Assembly: GCA_025363025.1 (NCBI GenBank)
Contig: JANYEO010000198.1
Location: 1 to 14,633 of the forward strand
DNA from: Opitutia bacterium
Lineage (GTDB): Bacteria; Verrucomicrobiota; Verrucomicrobiia; Opitutales; JANYEO01
Length of the DNA: 14,633 bases
Direction: 5' to 3'
In this document: positions 1 to 7,530 of the stretch, piece by piece
How the letters are laid out: each line of letters starts with the position of its first letter
How positions within the stretch are numbered: position 1 is the first letter of the stretch
The notes under the pieces: model-generated
The model's input: only the letters and a program-made list of their open reading frames with translations
Databases searched by the model: none
Told to the model about the DNA's origin: nothing
Made by a program: the position numbers and the translations under genes

Positions 1-56
1 GATTAAGCTGTGCCTTTAAATTAAACGGTTAGGCTTAATTGTAGTAACGGGGCATG

Positions 57-118
57 GAGGCTTTTATTTGAGTCCGATTGCCAGAATACCTTGATTTGCA
101 ATTAAACCAAAAGGCCTC
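57..118. repeat. Degenerate palindromic repeat upstream of rlmI
   Basis: Bases 57-65 (GAGGCTTTT) and 109-118 (AAAAGGCCTC) form an imperfect inverted repeat with one bulged base. Inside it, 83-97 (AGAATACCTTGATTT) differs by one base from AGAATGCCTTGATTT in the repeat copy at 5193-5388 (read on the minus strand), and GAG-CCG just before it also matches. I read this as a decayed member of the palindromic repeat family described below. The rest of the leading 152 bases holds no gene I can support; a small hairpin, CTTGA-gttt-TCAAG, lies at 118-131. Confidence 0.4.
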
Positions 119-152
119 TTGAGTTTTCAAGGGTTCTCTCTATAACCGCCGG

Positions 153-1340
153 ATGCATCCAGCTCCGCAAAATCGCGATTTTTCTACAACTCTTCGTTTG
201 CGTCCGTCTCGCAAGACGCCGCCACGTGTCCTTAATGGGCATCCTTGGGTCTTTGCAGGCGAGGTAGAAGGGCTTTTGCCACCGCAGATGTCCGGTAAGT
301 CTGTCGCAATGAGAGATGCAGAAGGGCGTTGGCTGGGGATGGGCATTTATAATTCACATTCACAAATCGTTTGGCGTCGCTATACGCAAGAGCGTTTTGA
401 TTTTGATAGTGATTATACTTTCTCGTTTATTAAAGAAGCCCTCATTTACCGTAATTATCCTACCGTTGGTCGTTTAATATGGTCTGAGGCGGATTACTTG
501 CCAGGGCTTGTGGTGGACCGTTTTGAGGATGTTTTGGTAGTCCAAGCCTTGACAATGGCGGTGGACCAGCGCTTAGAGGTCATTGCCTCTCAGCTTAAAA
601 CATTGCTGCCGGCCATTCGCGAAATTGTTTTTAGGAATGATGCCCCGACACGCACTTACGAAGGGTTACCTTTAGAGACGCATACATTAAGCGGCAACCC
701 ATTGCCTCCGCGTTGGTATACGATCGACGGGGTTCAATATTGGCTGGATCTTGAAAAAGGTCAAAAAACCGGTTTTTACCTGGATCAACGCATGCAACAT
801 GTACGGGTGGCCGAGTTTGCCAAAGACCGTGTTATCTTAGACGGGTTTTGCAACCAAGGCGGTTTTGCCTTACAAGCAGCAAAGAAAGGGGCAAAGAGCG
901 TGATTGCGGTTGATAGCTCTGAGGCGTGTATTGCGGCCGGTCAAAAAAATGCCGCTCAAAACGGGTTGACGAATGTGAGCTTCCAGGCCTCCAATATGTT
1001 TGATTTCTTAGCAGCCGAGCGGGATCAACGCTTTGACCTCATTGTTTTGGATCCACCTTCATTTGCACGGAACCGGACAGCTTTAGAGGGAGCCATGCGT
1101 GGGTATAAAGAGCTTAACTTACGCGCCTTAAAGCTTCTTCGCCCTGGGGGGATATTGGCTACTTATGTGTGTTCCCACCCGGTGACACGGGAGATGTTCC
1201 ATTCGGTTGTAACCGAAGCGGCTGCAGATGCTAGGCGAAGTGTACGGTTGATTGAAGAAACCGGGCAACCTTTGGACCACCCGATACTGTTGACCTTCCC
1301 GGAAAGTGCGTACCTGAAGGGGATGCTGTTGCAAGTATAG
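153..1340 (+). CDS. rlmI: Class I SAM-dependent rRNA (cytosine-C5) methyltransferase, RlmI family
   Basis: A 395-residue cytosolic enzyme expected to methylate carbon 5 of a cytosine in 23S rRNA, using S-adenosylmethionine. Residues about 15-85 look like the PUA RNA-binding domain of the family (LRLRPSR, then NGHPWVFAGEV). GQKTGFYLDQR follows at about 203, then the SAM-binding motif ILDGFCNQGGFALQAA at about 228, an acidic loop IAVDSSEAC, motif IV VLDPPSFARN at about 297, and the C-terminal CSHPVT near 339, which carries the cysteine expected in the active site. The length fits E. coli RlmI (396 residues). The ATG at 153 leaves a short N-terminal extension before the PUA core; no Shine-Dalgarno sequence is visible. 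lysS follows 91 bp later on the same strand. The family is clear; the exact modified base is inferred from the family. Confidence 0.88.
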   Translation: MHPAPQNRDFSTTLRLRPSRKTPPRVLNGHPWVFAGEVEGLLPPQMSGKSVAMRDAEGRWLGMGIYNSHSQIVWRRYTQERFDFDSDYTFSFIKEALIYRNYPTVGRLIWSEADYLPGLVVDRFEDVLVVQALTMAVDQRLEVIASQLKTLLPAIREIVFRNDAPTRTYEGLPLETHTLSGNPLPPRWYTIDGVQYWLDLEKGQKTGFYLDQRMQHVRVAEFAKDRVILDGFCNQGGFALQAAKKGAKSVIAVDSSEACIAAGQKNAAQNGLTNVSFQASNMFDFLAAERDQRFDLIVLDPPSFARNRTALEGAMRGYKELNLRALKLLRPGGILATYVCSHPVTREMFHSVVTEAAADARRSVRLIEETGQPLDHPILLTFPESAYLKGMLLQV

Positions 1341-1431
1341 TCTAGTTTTATCATGCGGTTTGGGAATAAAAAGGTTTAATTTTTTAATTTCTAAATCTGC
1401 CGAATTATAGCAAGATATTGAGCTTTAAACT

Positions 1432-2913
1432 ATGAGTGAGACTTCGATTTCAAATTTAGTGCCTAGTCACGATTTATATGCGGTGCGCTTAGCTAAACTG
1501 GAAGGGTTGCGGGCCGCAGGGGCGGACCCTTTTGCAAGCAACTGGGAGCAGACGCATACATCGGCCGAGGCAGCTATCCTTTTTGATGAAGCCACACAAG
1601 CCGGCCCGAGTGTATCCGTGGCGGGGCGCATTTTAGTGTTTCGCTTAATGGGGAAGGCCAGCTTTGTGAAAATCCAAGACCGGGCGGGGATTATCCAGCT
1701 GTATGTGACGAAGGATGAGATTGGGGAGGCCGCTTATGAGGACTTCAAAAAGCTGGATATGGGCGATATTATTGGAGCGCGTGGCCCCTTGTTTAAAACC
1801 AAGACGGGGGAGGTTACAGTACGGGCGGAGGCTTATGGCCTAGTTTCCAAGGCGCTGCGCCCTTTGCCGGAGAAGTGGCACGGGTTGTCCGATGATGAGC
1901 AAGTTTACCGTCAACGGTATTTAGACCTCATTATTAATCCTGCATCGCGGGAGCGTTTTGCACAGCGTAGCCGTATTATTCAGGAAATTAGGAACTTTTT
2001 ATGGGAGCGGGATTTTTTAGAGTTTGAGACTCCTGTATTTCAAAGTGTTGCAGGGGGGGCAGCTGCGCGGCCTTTTGTGACACATATGCAAGCGTTGGAT
2101 CAAAAATTCTTCCTCCGTATTTCGCTTGAGCTTTATTTAAAGCGTTTGCTCGTAGGTGGTTTTGACCGCGTGTTCGAGCTTTCACGTGTTTTTCGCAATG
2201 AAGGGCTTTCCCGCCGGCATAATCCTGAGTTTACGATGCTGGAGCTCTACCAAGCCTACACAGATTACCGAGGGATGATGAGTTTGGTTTATGATTTGAT
2301 CCAGCACGTGTGCACGACGGTTTTGGGCACAACTCAAATTACACGCCCCGATGGCCAAGTGATAGAGCTTGGGGGCAAGTGGCGCGAGGTCACCTACCGG
2401 GACTTAATTGTCGACTTTACTAAAGACCCAGAATGGTTCCAGCGCTCTAAAGAAGATAAGGCCGCGTATTGCCGTTTACAGGAGCTAGACATCCACCCCG
2501 ATTGGCAGGATTTTGAAGTAACGCAAGAGCTATACAGCAAGCGTATTGAGCCTTTCCTCTTCCAGCCTACTTTTGTAACTCAGCTGCCGCGGGAGCTTTG
2601 CCCATTAGCCAAGCTAAATCCGGAAGACCCGCGCGTTCTTGATGTTTTTGAGCTTTGTATAAACGGGCAAGAAATTGCCCCCGCTTATTCCGAGCAAAAT
2701 GACCCGCTCCTCCAGCGAGACCTTTTTGAAAAGCAAGTGGGCGAAGATAAGCAAAACATGGATGAAGACTTCCTCACAGCCCTTGAGCATGGCATGCCCC
2801 CTGCAGGCGGTATGGGCATTGGGATTGATCGCCTCTGTGTTTTGTTAACCGGGGCGGCTAGTATTAGAGAGGTTATCTTATTTCCTTCCCTCAAACCTAC
2901 TGTAAATTCATGA
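1432..2913 (+). CDS. lysS: Lysine--tRNA ligase, class II
   Basis: Charges tRNA-Lys with lysine using ATP, in the cytoplasm. The 493-residue length is normal for a bacterial class II LysRS. Residues about 60-150 form the OB-fold anticodon-binding domain (VAGRILVFRLMGKASFVKIQD). The catalytic core follows: motif 1 around 172-205 (RSRIIQEIRNFL, then FLEFETPVFQ), motif 2 at about 251 (FRNEGLSRRHNPEFTMLE), and motif 3 at about 459 (GIGIDRLCVLLTG, ending with ILFPSLKP). All signature residues, including the motif 2 and motif 3 arginines, are present. The ATG at 1432 has no Shine-Dalgarno sequence. The TGA stop at 2911-2913 lies inside the left arm of a 113-bp palindrome. The protein ends just after motif 3, as is usual, so it does not look truncated. 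Confidence 0.97.
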   Translation: MSETSISNLVPSHDLYAVRLAKLEGLRAAGADPFASNWEQTHTSAEAAILFDEATQAGPSVSVAGRILVFRLMGKASFVKIQDRAGIIQLYVTKDEIGEAAYEDFKKLDMGDIIGARGPLFKTKTGEVTVRAEAYGLVSKALRPLPEKWHGLSDDEQVYRQRYLDLIINPASRERFAQRSRIIQEIRNFLWERDFLEFETPVFQSVAGGAAARPFVTHMQALDQKFFLRISLELYLKRLLVGGFDRVFELSRVFRNEGLSRRHNPEFTMLELYQAYTDYRGMMSLVYDLIQHVCTTVLGTTQITRPDGQVIELGGKWREVTYRDLIVDFTKDPEWFQRSKEDKAAYCRLQELDIHPDWQDFEVTQELYSKRIEPFLFQPTFVTQLPRELCPLAKLNPEDPRVLDVFELCINGQEIAPAYSEQNDPLLQRDLFEKQVGEDKQNMDEDFLTALEHGMPPAGGMGIGIDRLCVLLTGAASIREVILFPSLKPTVNS

Positions 2914-3018
2914 AGGACCTTCTTTTGAGCGCTACCAAGAGTCTGTGTACTCACGTACCTTTAGTACGCTGCGTGCACTTCGTCTTGGTATCATCTTAAA
3001 ATAAGGTCCTTCATGAAT
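2906..3018. repeat. 113-bp palindromic element at the lysS 3' end
   Basis: The left arm starts ATTCATGAAGGACCTT (2906-2921) and continues through TTTTGAG and ACCAAGA to 2940. The right arm runs from TCTTGGT (2983) to AAGGTCCTTCATGAAT (3018). The arms pair over about 35 bp with few mismatches. The loop holds a second inverted repeat, GTGTACTCACGTAC (2945-2958) with GTACGCTGCGTGCAC (2964-2978), around CTTTA. The lysS stop lies in the left arm, so the transcript would end in a long nested hairpin. The right half (CACTTCGTCTTGG, then AAAATAAGG) resembles the interior of the elements at 5193-5388 and 10783-10977, so it belongs to the same broad family. Likely roles are mRNA 3'-end protection or termination; neither is shown by sequence alone. 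Confidence 0.8.
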
Positions 3019-3201
3019 CCCCAGGGATAATGTGTTTAAGGTTAGTGTGTTTGGATGAAATCGGCTTATGTTCGCCCCTTTATGATGTTTTTTATGTGCA
3101 CTTCGTCTTGGTGTCATCTCAAAATAAGGTCCTTCATGAATCTTCAGGGTTCATGTGTTTAAGGTTATTATTTAGATGAAATTGACTTATGTTCGCCCCT
3201 T
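2973..3201. repeat. Imperfect direct repeat, two copies of about 107 bp
   Basis: Copy 1 is 2973-3080 and copy 2 is 3096-3201, with 15 bp between them. Both begin GTGCACTTCGTCTTGGT, contain AAAATAAGGTCCTTCATGAATC in the middle (with TAAA or CAAA just before), then TGTGTTTAAGGTTA, and end TTATGTTCGCCCCTT. Copy 1 includes the right arm of the palindrome at 2906-3018 plus 62 bp of flank, so a half palindrome and its flank were duplicated together. With the palindrome this accounts for most of the 342-bp gap between lysS and the Lol permease gene; I see no small gene in it. Confidence 0.85.
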
Positions 3202-3255
3202 GGGGGTATTTTTTGATAGTCTTCAGAAGCCTTAGTTTTTAGGCTAACCCTATTC

Positions 3256-4506
3256 ATGTTTAAAAAATACTTCCCTACTTGGCCGTTTTATTTAGCCTTC
3301 AAGCAGTTATTCCCAACTGGGCGGAAGGGGTCTTTTTTTGCATGGATGGCGACGTGCGGGGTGATGCTCGGGGTCATGGTGTTAATTGTGGTTCAATGTG
3401 TTATGGGGGGGTTTGGGGCAGAAATTAAACGTCTGGTGGTTGAGACAGGGGGGGATATTCGGGTAGAGTCGGGCTTTCCGATTATGGAACGGGCGGCTAT
3501 TCAGGCACAATTGGATAAGGCGCCGGGGGTGGTTGCCGCGGCTCCGTATGCGCAGGGGGTGGTGATGTTGCAGTGTGGAGGGCGCCCCGCCTTCCCTTAT
3601 ATTAAAGGCATCGATGTGGAGCGCGAACGCCAAGTCGTACCGCTTGATCGTTATATGACGGTGGGGGATCTGAATGATTTGGATGAAGACGGTATCATTA
3701 TCAGTACGCAGCTGGCGGCTTCGATTGGGGCTATTCTAGGCTCACGGGTTTCGGTTTACTCGCCTTTGATGTTAGAGAAATTAGAGAATGATGAAGTCCT
3801 TTTACCGAAAGAGCTGCAAGTGGTGGGCTTTTTTGAAACAGGGTGGAACCAAGTCGATGGTAAGACCGTCCTCGTCAGCCTTGAGACGATGCAATCTTTG
3901 TATGGACTGGAGACGGGCATTCATGGGTTTGCCCTGCGTTTGAAGGATACCAAAAAAGAAGACGCAACCCTTGAGTGGCTGTCTGCGCATTTGCCTGTGC
4001 CACTGCGGGCGTATACCGTGCTAGAGGCTAATCACGACTTACTGTTTATTTTGCGGCTAGAAAAAACGGTGTTATTTTTCATTACCCTCTTCGTGATTTT
4101 GGTAGCTGCTTTTTCGATAACGAGCTCTTTGATGACGGCTGTTGTACGGAAAACGCGTGAATTGGGCCTTTTATGTGCATTGGGTGCAAGTCCATCTAAT
4201 GCTGCTTTTTGTTTTTGCATCCAAGGTTTTTTGATAGGGCTTGTGGGGACGACACTCGGGACCCTGGGCGCAGGCCTCGCCCTTTTCTTTCGGAATGATG
4301 TCGTGCATGCCTTTGCTCGTTTAACTCATAGCGAAGAAGCTTTGGTGCGCTTCTACCAGTTTTCTAATATTCCGGTTGAGTATGCCAAAGAAGATTTTTT
4401 GCTCATTATTATTCTTTCAATCTATATATCAACGTTAGCTGGTTTATTGCCCGCACTAAGAGCTTCTCGCTTAAAACCGGCAGAAGCTTTACGGAGTGAA
4501 GTATAA
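3256..4506 (+). CDS. Lipoprotein-releasing ABC transporter permease, LolC/LolE/LolF family
   Basis: Inner-membrane subunit that, with the ATPase encoded just downstream, extracts outer-membrane lipoproteins from the inner membrane and hands them to a periplasmic carrier. The 416 residues show the family layout: one membrane segment near the N-terminus (about 28-52, MATCGVMLGVMVLIVVQCVM), a large periplasmic MacB-like domain (about 55-260), and three more segments at about 269-292, 317-345 and 379-400. The cytoplasmic loop after the second segment has TAVVRKTRELGLLCALGAS, the coupling-helix region, and the protein ends LRASRLKPAEALRSEV, typical of LolC/E. Only one permease gene is present next to lolD, whereas E. 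coli has separate lolC and lolE. A homodimeric LolF-type transporter is therefore possible unless a second permease lies elsewhere. Confidence 0.9.
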   Translation: MFKKYFPTWPFYLAFKQLFPTGRKGSFFAWMATCGVMLGVMVLIVVQCVMGGFGAEIKRLVVETGGDIRVESGFPIMERAAIQAQLDKAPGVVAAAPYAQGVVMLQCGGRPAFPYIKGIDVERERQVVPLDRYMTVGDLNDLDEDGIIISTQLAASIGAILGSRVSVYSPLMLEKLENDEVLLPKELQVVGFFETGWNQVDGKTVLVSLETMQSLYGLETGIHGFALRLKDTKKEDATLEWLSAHLPVPLRAYTVLEANHDLLFILRLEKTVLFFITLFVILVAAFSITSSLMTAVVRKTRELGLLCALGASPSNAAFCFCIQGFLIGLVGTTLGTLGAGLALFFRNDVVHAFARLTHSEEALVRFYQFSNIPVEYAKEDFLLIIILSIYISTLAGLLPALRASRLKPAEALRSEV

Positions 4507-4523
4507 GTTTTCATTTTCTAGAC

Positions 4524-5195
4524 ATGTCGCCACTACTCACAGCCCATAACTTAACTAAGGCATTTAAAGGACCTTGGGGTTCTTTGTCTGTTATCAGTGG
4601 AGTCAGTTTATCTTTAAATACGGGCGAAAGCTTGAGCATCCGGGGGGAGTCCGGCTCGGGCAAGACAACTCTTCTGCATGTGTTGGCAGGCTTAGAGGCG
4701 GTTGACTCTGGTGAGCTTTTTTGGGAGGGGGAGTCGCCCTTATCCCGCTCTTTGGCTTGGCAGGCAAAGCGCCGTGGGTTGTTCCTTGGCTTAGTTTTTC
4801 AATCTTATTATTTAGTGCCGGAGTTAAATGTGTTGGAGAACGTGCTCTTGGCCAAACGCCTCGTAGGGGGCTTAGATAAAGCGGCCGAGGCCCGGGCAGA
4901 AGCATTATTATTAAAGGCGGGTTTGCAAAATCGTTTAAAGCATTTGCCGCACCAGCTTTCCGGCGGGGAACGTCAACGTGTTGCCATCGCCCGCGCGTTG
5001 ATAAACCAACCCCGGTTATTATTAGCAGACGAGCCCACGGGGAATTTGGATGAAAAAACCGCAGAAACCGTCATGGAGCTACTATTAAACTTAACCGCAG
5101 ATGCAGGCGTGGGGCTTATTTTGGTAACGCATAATCCAGAGTTTGCTAAGCGGACTCAGCGCCAAGTGGTCCTGCATAAGGGCCAGCTTTTATGA
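4524..5195 (+). CDS. lolD: Lipoprotein-releasing ABC transporter ATPase
   Basis: Cytoplasmic ATPase that powers lipoprotein release by the permease encoded 17 bp upstream. The 223 residues carry a full ABC set: Walker A GESGSGKTTLL at about 41, the Q-loop VFQSYYLVPELNVLENV, the signature LSGGERQRVAIARAL at about 145, Walker B LLLADEPTGNLDE at about 165, and the switch histidine in LVTHNPEFA near 201. It is about ten residues shorter than E. coli LolD, mainly at the C-terminus, which still fits the family. The pair is surely one operon. The TGA stop (5193-5195) is also the first three bases of the repeat element that follows, so the element either supplied the stop or arrived exactly at it. 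Confidence 0.93.
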   Translation: MSPLLTAHNLTKAFKGPWGSLSVISGVSLSLNTGESLSIRGESGSGKTTLLHVLAGLEAVDSGELFWEGESPLSRSLAWQAKRRGLFLGLVFQSYYLVPELNVLENVLLAKRLVGGLDKAAEARAEALLLKAGLQNRLKHLPHQLSGGERQRVAIARALINQPRLLLADEPTGNLDEKTAETVMELLLNLTADAGVGLILVTHNPEFAKRTQRQVVLHKGQLL

Positions 5196-5388
5196 CACCA
5201 CTGCCGAGTACTTTTCTTTTGAGTTTTTGGTCGGTTGTTGTTCCTCGAGTGCTTTAGCACACTCGTCACTCCGTCCTACAAATTCCTCAAAATCAAGGCA
5301 TTCTGCAGCGGTCTCTAAATAATTCTACTGATAAAAAACTTTAAAATAATGACTTTTTATTTTAATAAGCTATTATGCAGTGGTCTCA
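5193..5388 (-). mobile_element. MITE-like palindromic element, copy B, about 196 bp
   Basis: The outer ends are TGACACCACTGCC (5193) and GCAGTGGTCTCA (ending 5388), an imperfect terminal inverted repeat. An internal third end, CATTCTGCAGCGGTCTCT, lies at about 5300-5316. Read on the minus strand, the element aligns along its whole length with the one at 10783-10977. Both contain AGAATGCCTT(G/A)ATTTTGA, an interior GTGCT...GCACT region, and AAAAGAAA before the far end. Its core has the perfect hairpin CGAGTG-CTTTAG-CACTCG-like sequence at 5235-5254. It has no coding capacity and no transposase is nearby. It fills nearly all of the gap between lolD and the next gene, and its AT-rich third (5317-5370) may contain the promoter for that gene. 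No convincing target-site duplication flanks this copy. Confidence 0.8.
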
Positions 5389-5429
5389 TTCCGCAATCGG
5401 TCTCTTCTTTTTTTAGTATTACATAAAGC

Positions 5430-6368
5430 ATGGAAACATCAAACTCATCTCCTATTCGCTGTGGGGTTGCGGGCGTCGGGTATTTAGGTCAGCATCATGC
5501 GCGTATTTATAAGGCCCTTCCAGAGGTAGAGCTTGTCGGGGTGTATGATGTAGACTCAGCCCGGGCCCAGGCAATTGCAGAGGAGTATGGCTGCCAAGTA
5601 TTTGAGAGTGTTGCCGCGTTGGGGGCTTCATGTGAGGCCGTGAGTGTGGCCGTGCCGACGGATCGTCATGCAGGGGTTGCTATTCCTCTTTTAGAGGCTG
5701 GTTGTCATTTGCTGATTGAGAAACCTATTTGCACTTCTCTCGTAGAGGCCGAAGCCATATTAGCCGCAGCTAAAGCTCAAAACCGGATTGTACAAGTTGG
5801 TCATATCGAGCACTTCAACCCTGTAATGGGCTTTTTAGAAACGGCCGTAGCGGCTCCTCGTTACATTATGGCCGATCGCCTCGCTCCTTTTCAACCACGG
5901 GGGACGGATGTTGGGGTAGTGCTAGATTTAATGATCCATGATATTGGGATTATCCTTTCTTTGGTCCGCTCTCCCATTCAGCGGATTGATGCTGTTGGGG
6001 TGCATGTATTATCCCAAACGGAAGATATTGCAAATGCCCGCATCAGTTTTGAAAATGGCTGTGTCGCTAATTTAAATGCAAGCCGGGTAAGTTTAAAAAA
6101 AGTACGAGAAATCCGCGTATTTCAGCCGCAGACTTACTTGTCTCTCGATTTTATGAATCAAAAAGGCCATCTACTGCGCATTCAGCAAGGTACTTTAGCT
6201 CAGGAAGAAATTCCGCTAGAAAAAGGTGAGCCTTTGGCTTTAGAGCTCGCTTCTTTTATTGCCTGCGTGCGGCGCCATATGCAGCCGAAGGTTGATGGGC
6301 TTTTAGGGAAAACGGCTCTTGAAGTCGCTATTCAAATATCAGAGCAGATTAATCAATCAACCTCATAA
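5430..6368 (+). CDS. Gfo/Idh/MocA family oxidoreductase, possibly UDP-GlcNAc 3-dehydrogenase (GnnA-like)
   Basis: NAD(P)-dependent oxidoreductase of 312 residues. The N-terminus is a Rossmann fold with the dinucleotide motif GVAGVGYLGQHHAR (about 12-25). EKP near residue 97 carries the catalytic lysine of the family. VGHIEHFNP at about 123 and DLMIHDIGIIL at about 166 carry the conserved histidines; the latter has the HD catalytic pair. The C-terminal part is the usual substrate-binding sheet domain. GHIE-FNP resembles the group that oxidises the 3-position of UDP-GlcNAc, the first step to UDP-GlcNAc3N and amide-linked lipid A. lpxB 1.2 kb downstream supports a lipid A role. No partner aminotransferase (gnnB) is in the window, so the substrate remains a guess. 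It follows a 234-bp gap filled by the repeat element at 5193-5388. Confidence 0.8.
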   Translation: METSNSSPIRCGVAGVGYLGQHHARIYKALPEVELVGVYDVDSARAQAIAEEYGCQVFESVAALGASCEAVSVAVPTDRHAGVAIPLLEAGCHLLIEKPICTSLVEAEAILAAAKAQNRIVQVGHIEHFNPVMGFLETAVAAPRYIMADRLAPFQPRGTDVGVVLDLMIHDIGIILSLVRSPIQRIDAVGVHVLSQTEDIANARISFENGCVANLNASRVSLKKVREIRVFQPQTYLSLDFMNQKGHLLRIQQGTLAQEEIPLEKGEPLALELASFIACVRRHMQPKVDGLLGKTALEVAIQISEQINQSTS

Positions 6369-6372
6369 AGAG

Positions 6373-6390
6373 AAGCATTATGCATGCGGT
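6373..6390. repeat. Solo repeat end at the 3' end of the 198-aa hypothetical gene
   Basis: On the minus strand this reads ACCGCATGCATAATGCTT. The end of the MITE-like element at 10855-10878 reads ACCGCATGCAGAATGCCTT, so only two differences separate them. The last codons and TAA stop (6378-6380) of the leftward gene fall inside the match. The 9-bp gap between this gene and the convergent oxidoreductase gene lies within or beside it. Confidence 0.55.
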
Positions 6391-6974
6391 TTTGTGGGAC
6401 AATCTTCTGTATGCAGAGCATGGGTGAGTCTGTGCCCAACGAAAATCCCCAGCTGCTGATAAATGATACTGCTGCTTAAGGCCATGCCGAATTGTACTGG
6501 CCCCTGGAACCCGAGTTGATCAGCTTTAAGAGCGCCGAGAGTGGATCCAAAAAGCCCACCCGTAAATCCCACGGCATCTACAATAGTGCTGGATTTGCAT
6601 GTGCAAAAGCTGGATTGATAATTGGTTATTCCTTCTTCAATGCCTGATTTGGCTTTGATAACACGTGTTATTTCATGTTTATGGATGAGGTCTAAAGCCC
6701 ACCCCGCGGTTGCAAGATAAGCTCCCCTGATGAATAAATTTAATAATGCAGATTTTTGTGCGAATGCGGGCTGTGAATCTCCCAAAATAGTATCTAATGC
6801 TAATAATGTCACTTCATGAGTAATACTCATGCGCACGCCCATATTCCAGAAAGATAATAAGCCCTCCCAATCATTTGCATAGGTTTTTACTTCCGAAATA
6901 AAATCGAGGGTGAGGCTTTTCGCATGAATACCCCCTCCCAGTAAACAGCGCATTTCTAACAATTCCACACGCAT
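6378..6974 (-). CDS. Hypothetical protein, 198 aa
   Basis: I do not recognise this protein. It starts MRVELLEMRCLLGGG at ATG 6974. It has moderately hydrophobic stretches (ALLNLFIRGAYLATAGWAL, about 78-96, and a Gly-rich FTGGLFGSTLGALKA region followed by FGMALSSSIIYQQLGIFVG, about 135-182), so membrane association is possible, but there is no clear signal peptide. A short CTC cysteine pair lies mid-protein. The C-terminus (PTKPHA) and stop are encoded by a sequence resembling a repeat end. It lies on the opposite strand to both flanking genes, in an islet with the secreted protein gene 87 bp upstream. It is probably real because of its length and the absence of an overlapping gene. Confidence 0.6.
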   Translation of the reverse strand: MRVELLEMRCLLGGGIHAKSLTLDFISEVKTYANDWEGLLSFWNMGVRMSITHEVTLLALDTILGDSQPAFAQKSALLNLFIRGAYLATAGWALDLIHKHEITRVIKAKSGIEEGITNYQSSFCTCKSSTIVDAVGFTGGLFGSTLGALKADQLGFQGPVQFGMALSSSIIYQQLGIFVGHRLTHALHTEDCPTKPHA

Positions 6975-7061
6975 GATCTAGTTTAGATCTATTCTAAAAA
7001 GCAAGACGAGAAGGGCGGTTTTTTGTGACTTTCTTGTTTTAATAGGATAGTTTTTTTGGTG

Positions 7062-7391
7062 TTAATGACCTATTGAGGGTGGCGCTATTATGGCTAGTGG
7101 ATTGATGGGTGGAAGTTGAAAGGGTGGAAGATTTCCACCATTGACATGGGGGTCGGGCATAGGGCCTAGGCGAGGGGCTGTTGGAGGCATGATTAAGTGA
7201 ATAATAAAGTTGCTTGGTGGATTCTCAATCAATTCTTCATCAGCATCTGCTGGTTGAAGAGACGCACTATTGCCAGATCCAGGCATTACGCTATGATGGT
7301 TCGAATTAACTGGGGGTTTTGCGGATAATACGTACATCGGTAAGCTGCTCATTAAGAGAACACTTAAGGTAATTTTTCTGGATAAAGTCAC
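7062..7391 (-). CDS. Small secreted proline-rich protein, 109 aa, function unknown
   Basis: Start is GTG at 7391, giving MTLSRK followed by a hydrophobic run (ITLSVLLMSSLPMYVL) and a plausible signal peptidase I site at VLSA-KP, residue 24. The mature part is about 85 residues, rich in proline, asparagine and glycine, with PP pairs throughout (MPPTAPRLGPMPDP, LPPFQLPPINPL). It has no cysteines in the mature part and no recognisable domain. It would be exported to the periplasm or beyond. It is divergent from lpxB across a 139-bp gap that contains a perfect 12-bp hairpin, and could be co-transcribed with the 198-aa gene downstream. The internal ATG for M14 would destroy the signal peptide, so the GTG start is preferred. 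Confidence 0.6.
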   Translation of the reverse strand: MTLSRKITLSVLLMSSLPMYVLSAKPPVNSNHHSVMPGSGNSASLQPADADEELIENPPSNFIIHLIMPPTAPRLGPMPDPHVNGGNLPPFQLPPINPLAIIAPPSIGH

Positions 7392-7455
7392 GGTGAAAGC
7401 AAGGAGGAGGTTTTGTATAGAATAAGTTGCAGATGGCTTGATGTCTTTTGTTTTG

Positions 7456-7491
7456 CTTTAACTCAATGATAAAAAAATGATTGAGTTAAAG
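7456..7491. promoter_or_regulatory. Perfect 12-bp inverted repeat in the divergent lpxB upstream region
   Basis: CTTTAACTCAAT (7456-7467) and ATTGAGTTAAAG (7480-7491) are exact reverse complements around the loop GATAAAAAAATG. It sits 39 bp before the lpxB start and 64 bp before the start of the divergent secreted protein gene. It is not followed by a T-run on either strand, so it is unlikely to be an intrinsic terminator. An operator for a dimeric regulator or a leader hairpin is possible. It shares no sequence with the repeat family. Confidence 0.5.
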
Positions 7492-7530
7492 TCTCAATAA
7501 AATCCCTTGTTTAAATAAGAAGGGGGTTTT

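Noticed and set aside
1345..1362. CATGCGGTTTGG after the rlmI stop as another repeat end
   Set aside because: Only about ten bases resemble the end motif and there is no partner arm; too weak to include although it fits the 3'-end pattern.
3182..3212. TTGACT and TATTTT as a promoter for the Lol permease gene
   Set aside because: The spacer is 19 bp and the -10 box is poor. It cannot be told apart from chance in AT-rich sequence.
3196..3214. CCCC-TT-GGGG followed by a T-run as an intrinsic terminator before the Lol permease gene
   Set aside because: The stem is at most four pairs with a two-base loop, or three pairs with a four-base loop, too weak to call. The first CCCC lies in a direct repeat whose other copy lacks the GGGG.
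7401..7430. A strong GGAGGAGG on the plus strand, suggesting a short leader peptide upstream of lpxB
   Set aside because: The nearest start codons are a TTG too close to it and an ATG that gives only Met-Ala-stop. It lies opposite the start of the secreted protein gene and is likely chance.
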